Shown in pieces: positions 11,549 through 24,724 of a stretch of 64,000 nt of DNA (the stretch's first letter is position 1; every line of letters begins with the position of its first letter). The stretch lies in assembly GCA_022315425.1 (NCBI GenBank), contig JAIUPT010000013.1:868001-932000 (forward strand), in the 5' to 3' direction. The DNA is from Pseudevernia furfuracea. Lineage: Eukaryota; Ascomycota; Lecanoromycetes; Lecanorales; Parmeliaceae. The position numbers and the translations under genes were made by a program. A model generated the notes under the pieces. The model was not told the origin of the DNA, searched no databases, and saw only the letters and a program-made list of their open reading frames with translations.

Positions 11549-13890
11549 ATGAGTGAAGGAGACGTTCAACCGCCTGGTGCGCCCATGGTCGTTACAGAGG
11601 CGCACAACATCGGTAAATAAAAAAACCCCCCCCAGATTGGATGAAATACCACTTTTGACCATGGAGCCCAGATACATACCATGTTCCCAAACAGATGTTT
11701 GAGTGAGTCAAACGAGACACCATCCCTCTCCTTGCAATCACTGACGCCCGGCAGTAAGCACCCCGCTAAACCCCACCTGAGCGGCATGGAAGAATACCAG
11801 AAGATGTACAAAGAATCCATCGAGGAGCCAAAAAAATTCTGGGGGAAGATGGCAAGGGATCTCCTCACGTGGGACAGAGACTTTCAGACGGTACATTCCG
11901 GGTCTTTTACCCATGGTGACAACGCCTGGTTCCTCGAGGGCAGGCTCAATGCCTCGTACAATTGTGTCGATCGTCATGCCTTCAAGCATCCCAACAAGCC
12001 AGCCATCATATACGAAGCAGACGAGCCGAACGAGGGCCGCACCATATCATACGGGGAGCTGCTCCGGGAAGTCTCGCAGCTTGCCTATGTCTTGAAGCAG
12101 ATGGGCGTCAAGAAAGGAGACACTGTCGCCCTTTACTTGCCCATGGTGCCTGAAGCTTTGATATCTTTTCTTGCATGTAGCCGCATTGGTGCTGTTCATT
12201 CGGTTGTCTTCGCGGGCTTCTCGTCGGATTCTCTGAGAGACCGCGTGATTGATGCTAACTCCAAGGTTGTCATTACTAGCGATGAGGGCAAGAGAGGCGG
12301 CAAAATAATTGGCACTAAGAAAATTGTTGATGATGCATTGAAGCAATGCCCCAACGTCACCCATTGCTTGGTGTTCAAACGAACGGGCGCCGACCTATCC
12401 AAGAATTGGACCAGCGGGCGAGACTTCTGGTGGCATGAGGAAACGGAAAAATATCCCAATTACATTGCTCCGGAGCCTATGAACTCGGAAGACCCGCTTT
12501 TCCTCCTTTACACTTCGGGATCAACGGGCAAGCCGAAGGGTGTCATGCATACCACAGCCGGCTACTTGTTGGGCGCAGCAGCGACTGGCAAGTATGTTTT
12601 CGATATCCACGACAACGATAAGTTCTTCTGTGGAGGTGATGTTGGCTGGATCACTGGACATACTTACGTCGTATACGCGCCGCTTCTCCTTGGTGTTGCT
12701 ACCGTTGTCTTTGAAGGCACTCCGGCATATCCCAATTTCTCGCGGTATTGGGAGATTATCGATAAGCACCAGGTCACTCAGTTTTACGTAGCCCCAACAG
12801 CTCTGAGATTGTTGAAGCGAGCCGGCGATTCCCACGCCAAGCATCCGATGAAGCATCTTCGAGTTTTGGGATCGGTTGGCGAGCCCATCGCAGCCGAAGT
12901 TTGGAAGTGGTACTTTGAGATTGTAGGAAAGGAGGAGGCTCACATCGTCGATGTAAGTAAAGTATACAAATGACAAATTGTACCTGCTAATGATATGGTT
13001 AGACATACTGGCAAACAGAGACTGGATCCCACGTGATTTCACCCTTGGGTGGTGTCACCCCGACCAAACCTGGAAGCGCCTCATTACCTTTCTTTGGTAT
13101 CGAGCCCGCGATCATTGACCCAGTCTCCGGGGAAGAAATACATGGCAACGACGTAGAGGGTGTTCTGGCTATCAAGAAGCCATGGCCTAGCATGGCTCGA
13201 ACCGTCTGGGGTGCACATAAGCGCTACATGGATACATATCTCAACGTATACAGGGGCTATTACGTAAGTCAGCCATGGTCTTCCTCGTTGTTATTTCAGC
13301 TTACATGTCGCAGTTCACCGGTGACGGCGCTGGCCGAGATCATGAAGGCTACTATTGGATCCGAGGTCGTGTGGACGATGTTGTCAACGTTTCCGGGCAC
13401 AGACTGTCAACAGCGGAGATCGAGGCAGCTCTCATCGAGCATCGTGAGTGAATATGCTTGTCTTGCACCGAGACACCAGTTAACATTGGGTAGACCAAGT
13501 TGCAGAGGCGGCAGTCGTGGGCATTAATGACGAGCTCTCAGGTCAAGCCGTCAATGCCTTTGTCGCTCTAAAAGAAGGCAACGAAAGCAACGAGCAAGTC
13601 AAGAAAGATCTGGTGCTTCAAGTTCGGAAGTCGATTGGTCCTTTTGCTGCTCCGAAAGCAGTATTCGTTGTTGATGATCTTCCTAAGACGAGGTCGGGTA
13701 AGATCATGAGGCGCATCCTACGTAAGATCCTGGCCGGGGAAGAGGATTCATTGGGTGATACCTCTACTGTGAGTGTTTAGATGCAGCTTTCTTTCGTGTG
13801 CTAATCATGCTGACTCTGTGACCCTAGCTCTCCGACCCAAGTGTGGTCGACAAGATCATCGAAATAGTGCAGGCATCACGGAAGAAGTAG
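11549..13890 (+). CDS. facA: Acetyl-CoA synthetase (acetate-CoA ligase)
   Basis: Seven exons (11549-11612, 11672-11702, 11755-12952, 13003-13263, 13314-13443, 13494-13768, 13828-13890) give 673 residues, normal for the family. The enzyme makes acetyl-CoA from acetate, ATP and CoA via acetyl-AMP, in cytosol and nucleus, and is needed for growth on acetate or ethanol. Visible motifs: the P-loop-like YTSGSTGKPKG at about 284, the hinge region RGRVDDVVNVSGHR, and the C-terminal TRSGKIMRR with the catalytic, acetylatable Lys631. The N-terminus NIDTYHVPKQMFDKHPAKPH is only restored when a 31-nt second exon is spliced in. Three introns are exactly 50 nt. The symbol facA follows Aspergillus; acuA/ACS are other names in use. 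Confidence 0.97.
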
Positions 13891-14751
13891 AAAGCTGCAT
13901 TGAAATCTTTGTACAGTGTCAGGGGGATACGGTATTGAGCGTTGCTTCCTACCTTGAGTGTTGATAGCCAAGCAAGATTTCAACGCGAGTAGTCAGATAT
14001 GAAGCGAGGACCAGCAAGATGTTTAGCCAGTAAGATAGCCAGTAAGATAACCTGAGATGATTTGAAGGGAGATATGGACCACTGCGACTGTGTTCCAAAG
14101 TCTAGAGGTGAAGATGATAATTATTCATAATCTTCGCGGACAATAATGATATGGAGGGCATTTGCGCACCCTTAAGCTGAACAATTTATTTTATTAGCTT
14201 CCTCGGTCCGGACCCCTGGACATTTGCCACCTTCCTTAAATAGACACACTTCCGTTACCGCGGGTAACGATCTGGAGACTGGATTCTGGCTGTCAGATAG
14301 CGCCGATACCAATGGATGTTCCCCAACTTCCCCCCCTCCCCCTTGGTGCCCTCATTATAATGTTGTCGTACTCTTAACGAAACCTTTACTTCTTCTGGTC
14401 TAATATTGCTTCATCTAATCTGGCCGACGTTTCGAAGTTGACTCGCTTGTTGAAGACTACAGGCCCTTCGTTTGGTTGTAAATTGTCTCAGTGCCTCGGC
14501 TTAGCTTAGCGTGCACTGCATGCCATCCTTCGGGCTACAAGGGCTGACTCTCTTCCGCCACAGCTCGAATCCTTTGAAATAGAACCTCTTCACCAATTGA
14601 AAGCTTTTGTTACCATCAACAACCACGTACTATTTGAGGAAATCTTGGAGATACTTACTCTGGTCGCCTGCAATTTTGATCTCACCGTCGGTCTCCTAAC
14701 TTAACTTTTTAAGTGCAGTCTTTGGCTGTTGCTACTTCCTCACAACAGATT
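13891..14751. other. Intergenic region 5' of the ADAM gene
   Basis: Terminator of the acetyl-CoA synthetase gene and promoter of the ADAM gene. A pyrimidine-rich stretch (CCCCAACTTCCCCCCCTCCCCC) lies near 14319-14341. No exon or RNA gene seen. Confidence 0.4.
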
Positions 14752-17257
14752 ATGAAGGTGCCATGCCGAATAGGCACAGTCGTCAGCACGATATGCCTCT
14801 TATTTGCCTCTGTCCAAAGTACGAACCCACCATACTGTGAGATGCAAACTGTAAGCTAATGGCTGGTCACAGCACATTCCCTCAGCCGAAAACCTTTAAA
14901 CTACTTGACCCTCGTCGAGAACCCTGAAATTGGCACACCTTCGTCTCGTGTACATGCTTACTCACATTTCGACCTCTTCTTCGACCTTCATCAGGGAAAG
15001 CAGCAGGTGAAGCTTACACTCGAACCGAACCATGATATAATAGCAAAAGGAGCGTCGGTGCAGTATCTGGGACAGGATGGCAAATTATTGCGGACGGAGG
15101 AGATCGATCGACGGGCGCACAAAGTGTTTAAGGGAGAGGCATGGATCCAGGATTACGATGGGACATGGACGAAGATAGGTTGGGCCAGAATAGTCATTCG
15201 GAGGGATGGGATCGACCCATTGTTTGAAGGCGCATTTACAATCATGCACGATCATCATCACATCCAATTACGATCCAACTACATGTCAACGAAGCACGCA
15301 TTGGACCCTGAGGTGGAATTAAGTGACGACGAGTACATGATCATATTCCGAGATTCAGACATCGACAAGGGATCACTGAACGGTCATACAGAGCTTCGGA
15401 GGTCTGGCGAAATTCCAGGTTCCTGCAGATCTCATGAATTACAGTTCAATTCAGACCCTCAGCAAACTGTGCTGAAACGCAACATTGGGTCTTGGGGCGC
15501 TGCACCCATCAATTCCTTATTCGGGAAGCGACAGATTGATACTGGCGGTATCCCTGCTGGGGGTAACTCTGGCAGTGTCAATCTGAAAAGCACTATTGGT
15601 AATTCAGCTGGTTGTCCTACAACACGAAAGGTGGCTTTGATTGGTGTAGCTACCGATTGCACCTACACAGGGTCGTTCAACTCGTCCGAAACTGCACACT
15701 CTAATGTGATCACTCAAATCAACTCGGCTTCGAATGTGTACGAGAGTACTTTCAATATCTCATTGGGGCTCCAGAATCTCACTGTTAGCGACGCGACATG
15801 CCCTGGCACCCCAGCGGCTGCTACGCCGTGGAACACTGGCTGCGGAGGCAATACGTCAATCACAGATCGGCTCAATACGTTTTCGCAATGGCGAGGTTCA
15901 AACCCGGATAGCAATGCTTATTGGACTCTTTTGACTACTTGCCAAACTGGTGCTGAGGTTGGTCTATCATGGCTTGGCCAGCTCTGCGTGAACGATGTAA
16001 CGAACAGCTCGGGAGAAGTCGTCAGTGGTGCCAACGTGGTGGCAAAGACTTCCACAGAATGGCAAGTCATTGCCCACGAATCCGGTCACACATTTGGAGC
16101 GGTCCATGACTGCGATTCGCAGACCTGTGCATCAAGCGAGACCGTCAATTCCCAGCAATGCTGCCCACTGAGCACCACTACCTGCGATGCTGGGTCCAAG
16201 TACATTATGAATCCTTATGAGGTGGACGGTATATCAGCATTCAGCGCGTGCACCGTCGGTAACATCTGCTCTGCCCTTGGCCGCAATAGTGTTTCGAGTT
16301 CCTGTCTTTCCGACAATAAAGGTGTCACAACGATTACCGGCCAACAATGCGGTAACGGCATTGTCGAAGAGGGCGAAGATTGCGATTGTGGGGGCACCGC
16401 GAATTGTGGTAACAACGCCTGCTGCGACGCCACCACCTGCAAATTCAAGAACGGTGCTGTCTGCGATCCCTCGAATGAGGACTGCTGCACTAACTGCCAA
16501 CTCTCCAGCGCCGGCACGGTATGTAGAGCCAGTACCGGCCAGTGCGACCCGCAGGAGACTTGTAGTGGCACCAACGCGACCTGCCCTCCCGATGTCTCTG
16601 CGCCCAATGGACAGAGCTGCGGAAACAGCTCTCAAAGCCTCCAATGCGCAAGTGGACAATGTACATCAAGGGATCAGCAGTGCAAGACGTTGATGGGTTC
16701 GTACACAACGAAGAACGACACTTACGCTTGTAACAGCCAAGACTGCACGCTGTCGTGTGCTTCCCCGGAGTTCGGTCCTAGTGTTTGTTACAGTATGCAG
16801 CAGAACTTCCTTGACGGTACTGTGTGCGGTGGCGGTGGGAAATGCAACAACGTAAGTATAATCCCGCTTCCCACTCATCTGGGCTTGAATCACTGACTGT
16901 CAATAGGGCCAATGCAAAGGTTCAACCACTGCCAAAGAAATTGGTAGCTGGATTCATGACAATCGTAATCTTGTCATCGGGATATGCTGTGGCATCGGCG
17001 GTCTCCTGCTGCTTTCAATCCTTAGCTGCATCATACGACGCTGCAGACGTCCTCGGCAGCCGCGTCGAACCCAGCCAATGATGCCGCCCATGAACCAAGG
17101 GGGGTGGGGAGGGGGTCCCATGCCGCAGGGTGCATGGATGAGTGGCGCGCAGCAGGGTCAAGGACGTGGTGGCGGTAGTCATGGGTATGGAGGCTACATG
17201 GGAGGTCCGCAGTATCCACCGCCTGGATATGTGCAGTCTAGTGTGCGATATGCTTAA
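14752..17257 (+). CDS. ADAM-family membrane metalloprotease with disintegrin domain
   Basis: Three exons (14752-14818, 14873-16851, 16907-17257) give 798 residues. The first exon encodes a signal peptide (IGTVVSTICLLFASVQ). A pro-domain follows, then a reprolysin-type zinc protease domain with HESGHTFGAVHD at about 424 (His424, Glu425, His428, His434) and a following Met-turn candidate (YIMNPYE). A Cys-rich disintegrin domain begins CGNGIVEEGEDCDCG. One membrane helix (LVIGICCGIGGLLLLSIL) lies near 704-725, and a short Gly/Pro/Gln-rich cytoplasmic tail ends the protein. The layout matches the fungal ADM-B group. It should act at the plasma membrane or in the secretory route, cutting ectodomains or wall proteins; the substrate is unknown. 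The last intron separates the extracellular Cys-rich part from the membrane anchor. Confidence 0.93.
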
Positions 17258-18031
17258 ATCGGTCGGCAGGGGAGGAGTTGGGGCTTGCATTGCATTTGCA
17301 TCTGAACGGCGTTGGATGATGTGAGCCGAGATCCATAAGGAGCATAGCTATGACCGATGACTTGAATGATTAGAGAAGGCATGAGAGGCATAGCGATGGA
17401 TTTAGTAGTAGATTAAATCTTCGTATCTATCTCCATAGGCCATCTATACTACTACCTCTTTTTTCTCGAAGTTGCAGATTTGCTCCGATCAAGGACTTGC
17501 CATGTTTCGAAGGTGTGTGTCCCACATCAAACCCTGATCCTGTTTTCACTGAATCTTGCCAACCCGACTCTGAACTACCTTAAGTATCCTAACCAGTGTA
17601 ACCAGTCGATCTAACAAAGGGTTCATTGGGAGCCTTGTAAAAGGAGTAATGATGGGGGAAGCATTCGCGATGCAACAATATGCTTGGAGAGATTTTAGGT
17701 GTGGGGGTTTGTACGGCTAGAGGAAAGGGGTGAATAATACGGAGCCTTTCCTACTTCCTATTGTCGATTGTCGCGCGGACAATTGAGGATCGTGTGCATC
17801 TAGAGCAGTGGTCTGAGCGGCGGATTTGGAAGCGCTTATAACATTACCCCACGAAATGCCGTCCGCGTAAGGTAGCCAAGGAGATTCAGTGAGACTCGAT
17901 ACCTATGTGATTTTATCATAATACCTAATCCCAATGATAAACAACGAGGGGGGTTTTGTAAAATTTAAGCTTGAATGCAAAAATGCCAGTGCCACACACC
18001 AAGAGCAAATAGGTTTAATTCGGTTGCCATA

Positions 18032-18080
18032 AGGCATGAGGCATGAGGCATGAGGCATAAGGCATAAGGCATAAGGCATA
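18032..18080. repeat. Tandem repeat, 7-bp unit x7
   Basis: Seven exact-length copies: AGGCATG three times, then AGGCATA four times, 49 bp in all. The two variants are sorted into blocks, which suggests recent slippage or unequal exchange. Confidence 0.9.
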
Positions 18081-18289
18081 GAGGATCAGGGGCCTGGTCA
18101 CAGAAAGAGTACCTTAGTACCTTAAGTACCTTATCCACCACTCGGTGAGATAGGCTACGGTAGGCTCGATGCAGATTGTGATCCGCTGATTTTCCCGAGC
18201 ATAGGCCCACACCCACGTTTTTACCTTTTTTCCCCTATGCGCATATATAAATCACATCTGTAAATCTCTATTAATATTATGATTCTCTG

Positions 18290-18327
18290 TAGTGGTAGTG
18301 GTAGTGGTAGTGGTAGTGGTAGTGGTA
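18290..18327. repeat. Tandem repeat, 6-bp unit (GTAGTG)n
   Basis: About six uninterrupted copies of a GTAGTG hexamer, 210 bp beyond the 7-bp repeat. Likely polymorphic between strains. Confidence 0.85.
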
Positions 18328-19237
18328 CACTGGTCAGTCGTATAGTCACTAGTCAGAGTCAAGTACCTTTAGTTAATTTTCTTTTTATACAGCGGCTCTT
18401 GGAAAAAGATCGGGGCCAGCTGCCGTACTACTTTTACTAGGCGATGCGTTGGAGATCTACAAATGGTAATTAGATGCGATTGATCAAGCCTTCTTCCATG
18501 TCCGCCGTAGCACACACCGTTCCTCCATGCTCCAAGGATCGGGAGGGATGGATCATTTGGATGTGGTGAGAAAAGTTGTGTAGGTGGAGAGAATTCGAGT
18601 ACTAGGCTGAAGCAAAGCGCAATAAAAAGAAGAATAATAATGACGGAGTACAGCAATTGCCTAATAATAATAACAATAACAATAATAATACCGCATGGGC
18701 TCATACCTAAAACACGATCCCATTCCCGGCTGTTGGTGGGTCCAGTTAAGCCATCATGCGGCGAGCCAGGTGCCTAAATTTTAGCTTCGCCACTGGTGCA
18801 CCATGAATCCAAGTTCGATTATAAGCTTGTGTTATTAGGTGTACGCTGCGGGACCCACGACATTATTACTCTAGTGAACGGCTGTGACTTATCCCCTTCC
18901 CTTTTGTCGCATTTTTGTCCCTACCACTCATTTTGCATTTGCAAATCATGCTCATCATATCCCCATGACATCCCAATAGCATCTCCATCAAAACAACCCC
19001 CCCCCATCCCAAATCATCATCTATCTGCCCTATTACTTACTTTACTATATTTATTTCCTCCTTCCATTTAAGGTTCGGATATCAAGCCAGGGGAATTGAA
19101 TTGCTTGAGCTGGTCCACCTTCCTTCTGACGTCTGACTGACTGCTTGCCTTCCGCCTCTCGACTCTTACCTCTTATATCTCACCTCCTCAACCCTCTCTG
19201 AAACACCTCGGGACCTCCATTCATCCCCAAAGATCCA

Positions 19238-22156
19238 ATGGCGAATCACCATCATCAACCAGCCTCCCCTGGAGGGGTCCATTTGCATCATGGACTACAC
19301 CCCGGACATCCTCAAGTCAACGGCCATATGCCAATGCAACAACCATCACATGCCAAGATTACGCCCGCGCATGTCTCCGCCCAGAACGAGAATATTTGGT
19401 TGGGAATAGGTTCGTACTTCATTGCGCCCATCAGTGAATGTAATATCGCAAACTAAGACATCACATAGGCAGTACGTGTGAGCTTCAAGGAGACTCCGAT
19501 GGCGCCCTTTACGCCTATGAGCAGGCCCTACGCCACAACTACCAGTCAATCCAGGCCCTCAACGCAATTTCGTGTATCCTGAGGACCAAAGAAAACTTCC
19601 CAAGGGCCGTGGAATACCTACAAACTATATTGAAACTCGATCAGAGTAATGGTGAAGTTTGGGGCAGCTTGGGTAGCTACATCCACACGGTTCATTGAAG
19701 CAACCTCGCTGACGGAAGAAAGGCCACTGCTTTCTCATGATGGAGGATCTTCAGCAAGCTTATGCAGCGTATCAGCAGGCTCTGTACCACCTGCGAGACC
19801 CAAAAGTAAATCCTCCGCGATGCTCCAATTGCTCCGGCTTACTTTCGCTAGGAACCAAAACTATGGTACGGTATTGGCATTCTATACGATCGTTATGGCT
19901 CCCTTGAGCACGCCGAAGAGGCCTTTTCCCAGGTCATGCATATGCAGCCAGACTTTGAGAAAGCAAATGAGATCTACTTCCGTCTTGGGATAATATACAA
20001 ACAGCAACAGAAGTACGATCAAAGCCTTGAGGTAGCCTCCTCCGCCCCTTTGGTAGACTTTCATCGCTAACAGAACGAAAGTGCTTCAAGTATATTGTCC
20101 AGAATCCCCCCAGGCCACTGACCGAAGAAGATATTTGGTTTCAGATTGGTCACGTTCACGAACAGCGCAAAGACGTACGTACACAGATACCTGGTATCCG
20201 CATCTGACTAACATGAGATGGACAGTACGATTCCGCCAAAGCAGCGTATCGACGGGTTCTTGATAGGGATCCCAACCACGCCAAGGTCTTGCAACAGCTT
20301 GGCTGGTTGCACCATCAGGAAAGCCCTCTTTTCAATAGCCAGGAGCAGGCAATTGAGTATTTGGAGAAATCTGTGAGCTCTGGTAAGCTGTGCACAGTCT
20401 AGAGTACACTCGCGCGGTACTGATTATTCCAGACAACACGGATGCGCAAAGCTGGTATCTTCTCGGAAGATGCTACATGTCCCAGCAGAAATATTCGAAG
20501 GCATACGAAGCCTACCAGCAAGCGGTCTATCGAGATGGCCGTAACCCTACCTTCTGGTGCTCCATCGGCGTGCTTTATTATCAAATCAATCAGTATCGAG
20601 ATGCCCTCGATGCGTATTCCCGAGCGATTCGATTGAACCCATACATCTCGGAAGTCTGGTACGACCTTGGGACTTTGGTGAGATAACGCATAACACGATT
20701 ACCCACAGTGATCCAAACTAACCGATGATAGTACGAGTCGTGTAACAATCAGACTGCTGATGCACTCGACGCATACCAACGGGCTTTCGACCTCGATCCG
20801 AGCAATATGTATATTAAAGCTCGCTTGCAGCTTCTGCGTAACAATGGCCAATCTACCGGGATGCCTAATCAGCAAAATGCCCCAGTACCGCAAGACGTGC
20901 ATCCTCAGCAATATCAGAACCCTGGCGTAGGGGCTCCTCCGGGTCCCCAATGGGGCGTTCCGACAGGTCCCCCTTCAGTGCTTCATGGGCCCAGTCCAGC
21001 GCAAAATGGCACCGCACCCGATTGGAGTCGACGTTTGGCAGATATACCCAATCCTCAACCCCAGCCCCAACCCCAGACGCAATCCTCCAGTATGTACGAT
21101 CAGCGCGAGCCTGTTAGACCGCCACCGTTACAAAGACAAGGCAGCCCGCGTCAGGATCAGGTCAGGCAATACCAAGAGCAGCACCGACATACTCCCATAC
21201 GGCGAGCTTCACCACCACCACCACCCAGTTTGAATCACAATGGGACTCTCCCATTTTCCACACCCCAGTCTTTACCCCAGCCACAACTACCTGTCTCTGG
21301 ACCAACGACCACTAATCGTATTCCCAATCCAAACTATGGAGCTCCAGACCCTAGTTTGAGACTTGCTACGGGCAGTAGTCAGCTACCTCCAGGCCCTAGG
21401 GCTCCCTACGGCCGTGGAGATAGTCCTCCGCCTGAGATTAGACCGATAGCAGAAGCCAGAGTGTCCCCACCAGGCCCCAACTACCCGCCGCAACAGCATT
21501 ATCAACAACATCACCCGAACACTTCTCAATCAGTAGGCATTGCTGCTGGTGCACCACCACCAATTGCGGCACTCGCTGCTGCTGAAGCTGCTGCTCGTGA
21601 GAGAGATGACCGACCATCTACTGGATTCAAGCGCAGCCATGAGTCTGAGGATGAGTACAAAGTCGCGAACAAGCACCACGCAAACGGTGAGAGCCGAAAC
21701 AGACTGGAAGACCATCGTCACCGTAGAGCATCGCCGCCAGACAGGAAATCTTCTCCTCGGCCGAGGCCAGGGTCACCACGAGGGAGACCACAGTCTCCTC
21801 CCTATGGCAGGCCGGCATCGCCTCTAGTTAGACACAGTCGAAGTTCTTCCACAGCTAGACGTGAGGAGCAGAGGAGAGCCGACGAAACGTATCACCCATC
21901 AGAAGCGGCTCATCATCCACCAACGCTGCCTCCAATGCATCAGCCAACGGCGAACGAGCCTCCTCAAACGCCTGTCTCTGATGCTGGCCGCGAAGAGCGC
22001 CGAGAGGCATACGAAGCAGCAGCGAGGAAAATGGAGGTTGATGAAGACTACGATGACGAGGGTGAGGAAGAGAAACGGAAGGAGGGATCAGGCGGAGGGA
22101 ACAGTCCGCAACATAACAACATGAACGGCCAGCCAAAAGTCGAGACGCAGAAGTGA
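19238..22156 (+). CDS. SSN6: Cyc8/Ssn6 TPR subunit of the Tup1-Cyc8 corepressor
   Basis: Eight exons (19238-19409, 19469-19672, 19723-19805, 19852-20031, 20082-20174, 20226-20382, 20433-20677, 20732-22156) give 852 residues. Residues from about 45 to 385 form consecutive TPR repeats, including AVEYLQTILKLDQSNGEVW, QAYAAYQQALYHLRDPK, YDSAKAAYRRVLDRDPNHAK and ALDAYSRAIRLNPYISEVW. These are close to the highly conserved Ssn6 array. The rest is disordered, rich in Pro, Gln and Ser, and ends acidic. The family bridges DNA-bound repressors and Tup1 (RcoA/Rco-1 in moulds) to silence transcription. All seven introns lie in the TPR part, each 46-59 nt, while the disordered tail is one exon. Poly-His at the N-terminus fits known orthologues. 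Splice choices are supported by the unbroken TPR register. Confidence 0.95.
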
Positions 22157-23426
22157 TTGATTTTTAAACATATACGTAAGTCTTCATTGAATCATTTACT
22201 TTTAGGGATGCTGTGCTAACAACGTGACCAGCTTTATAAAATGGCGTAGGCATGCCAAATACCGGATACCATCACGATTCTCAGCACGAACTTGGAGTTA
22301 CGGGAGTTGCACATGGATGTAGCTTGTATGTATGAGTTTGCTATTCTTTATGTGAGCGGGGGTCTAGAGGGAATACATGAAACCGAGCCGAGTGAAGGTT
22401 GCTGAGTCTGCAAGGGCGGAGAGGCAGGTGGGAGGATTGGGGCAAATTTGAGTGGTCGACAATGTGCCTTGAATGTCTATAACTACAATACGAACTATCC
22501 GGACTTCTGACTCTTTATGACCACCTAAGAGAATGGAGCAACGGTCATGCATAGGGGGAAGTTAGCCGGATACCTTGTCCAGAATCAGGTCATCGCAGAT
22601 AAAGAACCACACCGTCACACAATCCCCGAGTTGATAGAGCTCACTTTTGGGGGTATGATCTTGGAAATGAAGACGTTAACCGTTTGATTCATCTCAGCGT
22701 TGATCTGATGTAGAAGCTCTCTTCGAGACAAAAGCGACGGTTTGTCTATTTTGATAGAGTAACCTCTGGACCAGACATGAAAGAGTTGGAGCAGAAAAGC
22801 GGTCAAACTGAGAAGATTTGAAGCAATGTGTAAAGCAGAAAGGTGATGATCTCCCCAGCCTAATTGTCTATGGCTTGTGCTCCATTCATAATCGTCTAGG
22901 GTAATTGATCACGTGGGAGATGCAACGATGACTAATCTGCTTCCGGTGCTCACAGGCTTGGCTTCAGACTGTTCGGTGCATCGTCAAATTTTTTATGCTA
23001 CGCTCATCGCCGGACACTCTGGGCGACGTGTCGAGCGTGTCAATATGAAGCCAGAAAATGCGAGGGTGCTTGCAATGCAGAGTTGATGCGAGCCTCCCCA
23101 AGACATGGTTGCCTTTGAAAGGCTCGTTCTACTGTCCACCAGTATCAGCGTTTCAGGTTGCTCCCCGTTGCCAAGCAGCAGAGACCAAGACTTCCAAGAC
23201 TTCCAAGACTTCCAAGACTTTGCTGCTTGGCTCCAAGACCGCCAACTCCAATAATCTCCCCTCAATGCCTGCCTTCTCTTCTCTACCAAGACCGGCCAAG
23301 TACTCTATTCCCAACATGACGCTGCCTCGTCCACCGTCTTATCGTTTCTTTCTGACCTCGCTGCTCTTCTCCTCTTGATCTCTTGGCCCTCGTCTTCTTC
23401 ACCGTTTTCCGTGTAACACTCTCGTC
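22157..23426. other. Intergenic region with short tandem repeat
   Basis: No supported exon. A CACGTG E-box is present at 22911-22916 (GATCACGTGGGA). A 9-bp tandem repeat (23185-23220) lies about 200 bp before the next start codon. Confidence 0.4.
23185..23220. repeat. Tandem repeat, 9-bp unit CCAAGACTT x4
   Basis: Four perfect contiguous copies in the leader/promoter of the downstream membrane-protein gene. As the unit is a multiple of three it stays open in all repeat frames (Ser-Lys-Thr on +), but I see no gene using it. Confidence 0.85.
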
Positions 23427-24296
23427 ATGGTTGAAAGCATTGTAAAGCTTCAAGCGTCTGCTATTGCTAGCGACCAGACCTTCTTCAGACCACTTCCCGA
23501 TCGTGGGCTTCTAAGACCACCAGCAGCAACGTATCTACCCCGTGTAGAGATCGAGTCCCGAGCCAGTTTTGGTCCAATAGGGATTGACGACCCACCTCAC
23601 GCACGACCTGGCTTACATGATCCAGAAAAAGGGCCATCTGAACGGAATTCACAGCATTCCCACAATTTATCCTACAATCATTCAAGGGTCACCTATGCCG
23701 AGGATGAGGGGGATGACGACAGGCCAAAACAGCACACCGGTTGGATCTTGGTAGGCAATCTTATTTCTGCTAAGATCACTTCTCACTGACGTGTACGGAA
23801 CCAACAGATCTACCTCTCCGCCTTGTCGCCTCTTCTTGCACTACCAATAGCACTTTACGCACTCCTCGTGGGCATGCTACTTCTGCTGCTCTTTCCACTG
23901 TGCTTCTGTTTGAAGCAATCGCCTATCCGCGCACGCTTTCGTCGTTTTCTTTCGCCGCTACTCGTCTTCCAGCTCGGGCTCGTATACTCTTCCTCGGGCA
24001 GAAATGGCCCCGTCCATTCCGAGACCGGGGGCATCATGGTGCTTGTCCTTGTCTCCATGCTCTCTCCTCTGTATGCCATGGCTATAGCGGTAGCGGCTTG
24101 GGTCGCTGGTGCGTTTTGGTTATACACTGCCGTATTGGGAAATCCAGATGGGAGGGAAGACAGAGACGATGGAAGAGAGGCAGTTCTAGCAGTGAGACGA
24201 TGGTGGGAGAGGTGGTTAATCCAAAGCTTAGAGCCAGAAGGACCATTCATTCCACATTACGGGATGATGGATCAAAAAGTGGCTGTTGGGATCTAA
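23427..24296 (+). CDS. Fungal multi-pass membrane protein, unknown function
   Basis: Two exons (23427-23750, 23808-24296; 57-nt intron) give 270 residues. Residues 1-105 are polar and Pro-rich. Strongly hydrophobic segments follow: LLALPIALYALLVGMLLLLLFPLCFCL, then a shorter one (SPLLVFQLGLVY), then GGIMVLVLVSMLSPLYAMAIAVAAWVAGAFWLYTAVL (written here as one run of two helices, about 3-4 helices in total). The intron junction joins HTGWIL to IYLSALSPLL and so precedes the first helix. The C-terminus after a charged loop (DGREDRDDGREA) is probably cytosolic. I do not recognise the family and give no function. The frame, the splice sites and the composition support a real gene. Confidence 0.7.
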
Positions 24297-24724
24297 TGAC
24301 ACGGAACGATTTGGTCGTGTCTTCGAGAATCTAGAGCCAGCTTGAAGACCGAGGTCGAGTCTTGGCGAAGGGTTGGATATTGGCATCAGAAAAAGCCGAA
24401 GATAGTGTCTACAAGCAAAACATTCGAGTGCAATTCTTACCCCAATTGCCCTGTAGCGATGGCCCAAACATTATCGTCTTCTGACATATGTACAAATTGT
24501 TTGCCTCAGATTCGATAGATCTACCTCGGTACCTTTTTGCCAGACTGACCAAGGACTTCTTCAATGAACCTTGGGAGCATTGGGTGCTTGCCACCTCATT
24601 CCTCATGAGTGCGGCTATCTCTCCTTACCCATTCAGCAGGATGGTCTAATACATCTAATTCCATCTTCAAGAAATTATCGAGGATTCGAGTGATGCAGGT
24701 TCTCATTGTTGTCGTCAGCACTCG

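Larger units (their letters stand above)
17258..19237. other. Long intergenic region with short tandem repeats, 5' of the SSN6 gene
   Basis: Nearly 2 kb with no convincing exon. It holds the two tandem repeats listed separately (18032-18080 and 18290-18327), AAT runs at 18661-18690, a C-run at 19000-19007 and a pyrimidine-rich stretch (18890-19230) just before the SSN6 start. The length suits a large promoter and leader for a global regulator. Confidence 0.45.

Noticed and set aside
11278..11868. Several overlapping minus-strand frames upstream and across the acetyl-CoA synthetase start
   Set aside because: They overlap the confirmed N-terminal exons of that gene and look like chance frames in GC-balanced DNA.
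16215..16659. Long frames in other frames over the ADAM disintegrin domain
   Set aside because: Cys codons (TGC/TGT) of the true frame give long stop-free shadows; no independent start or domain.
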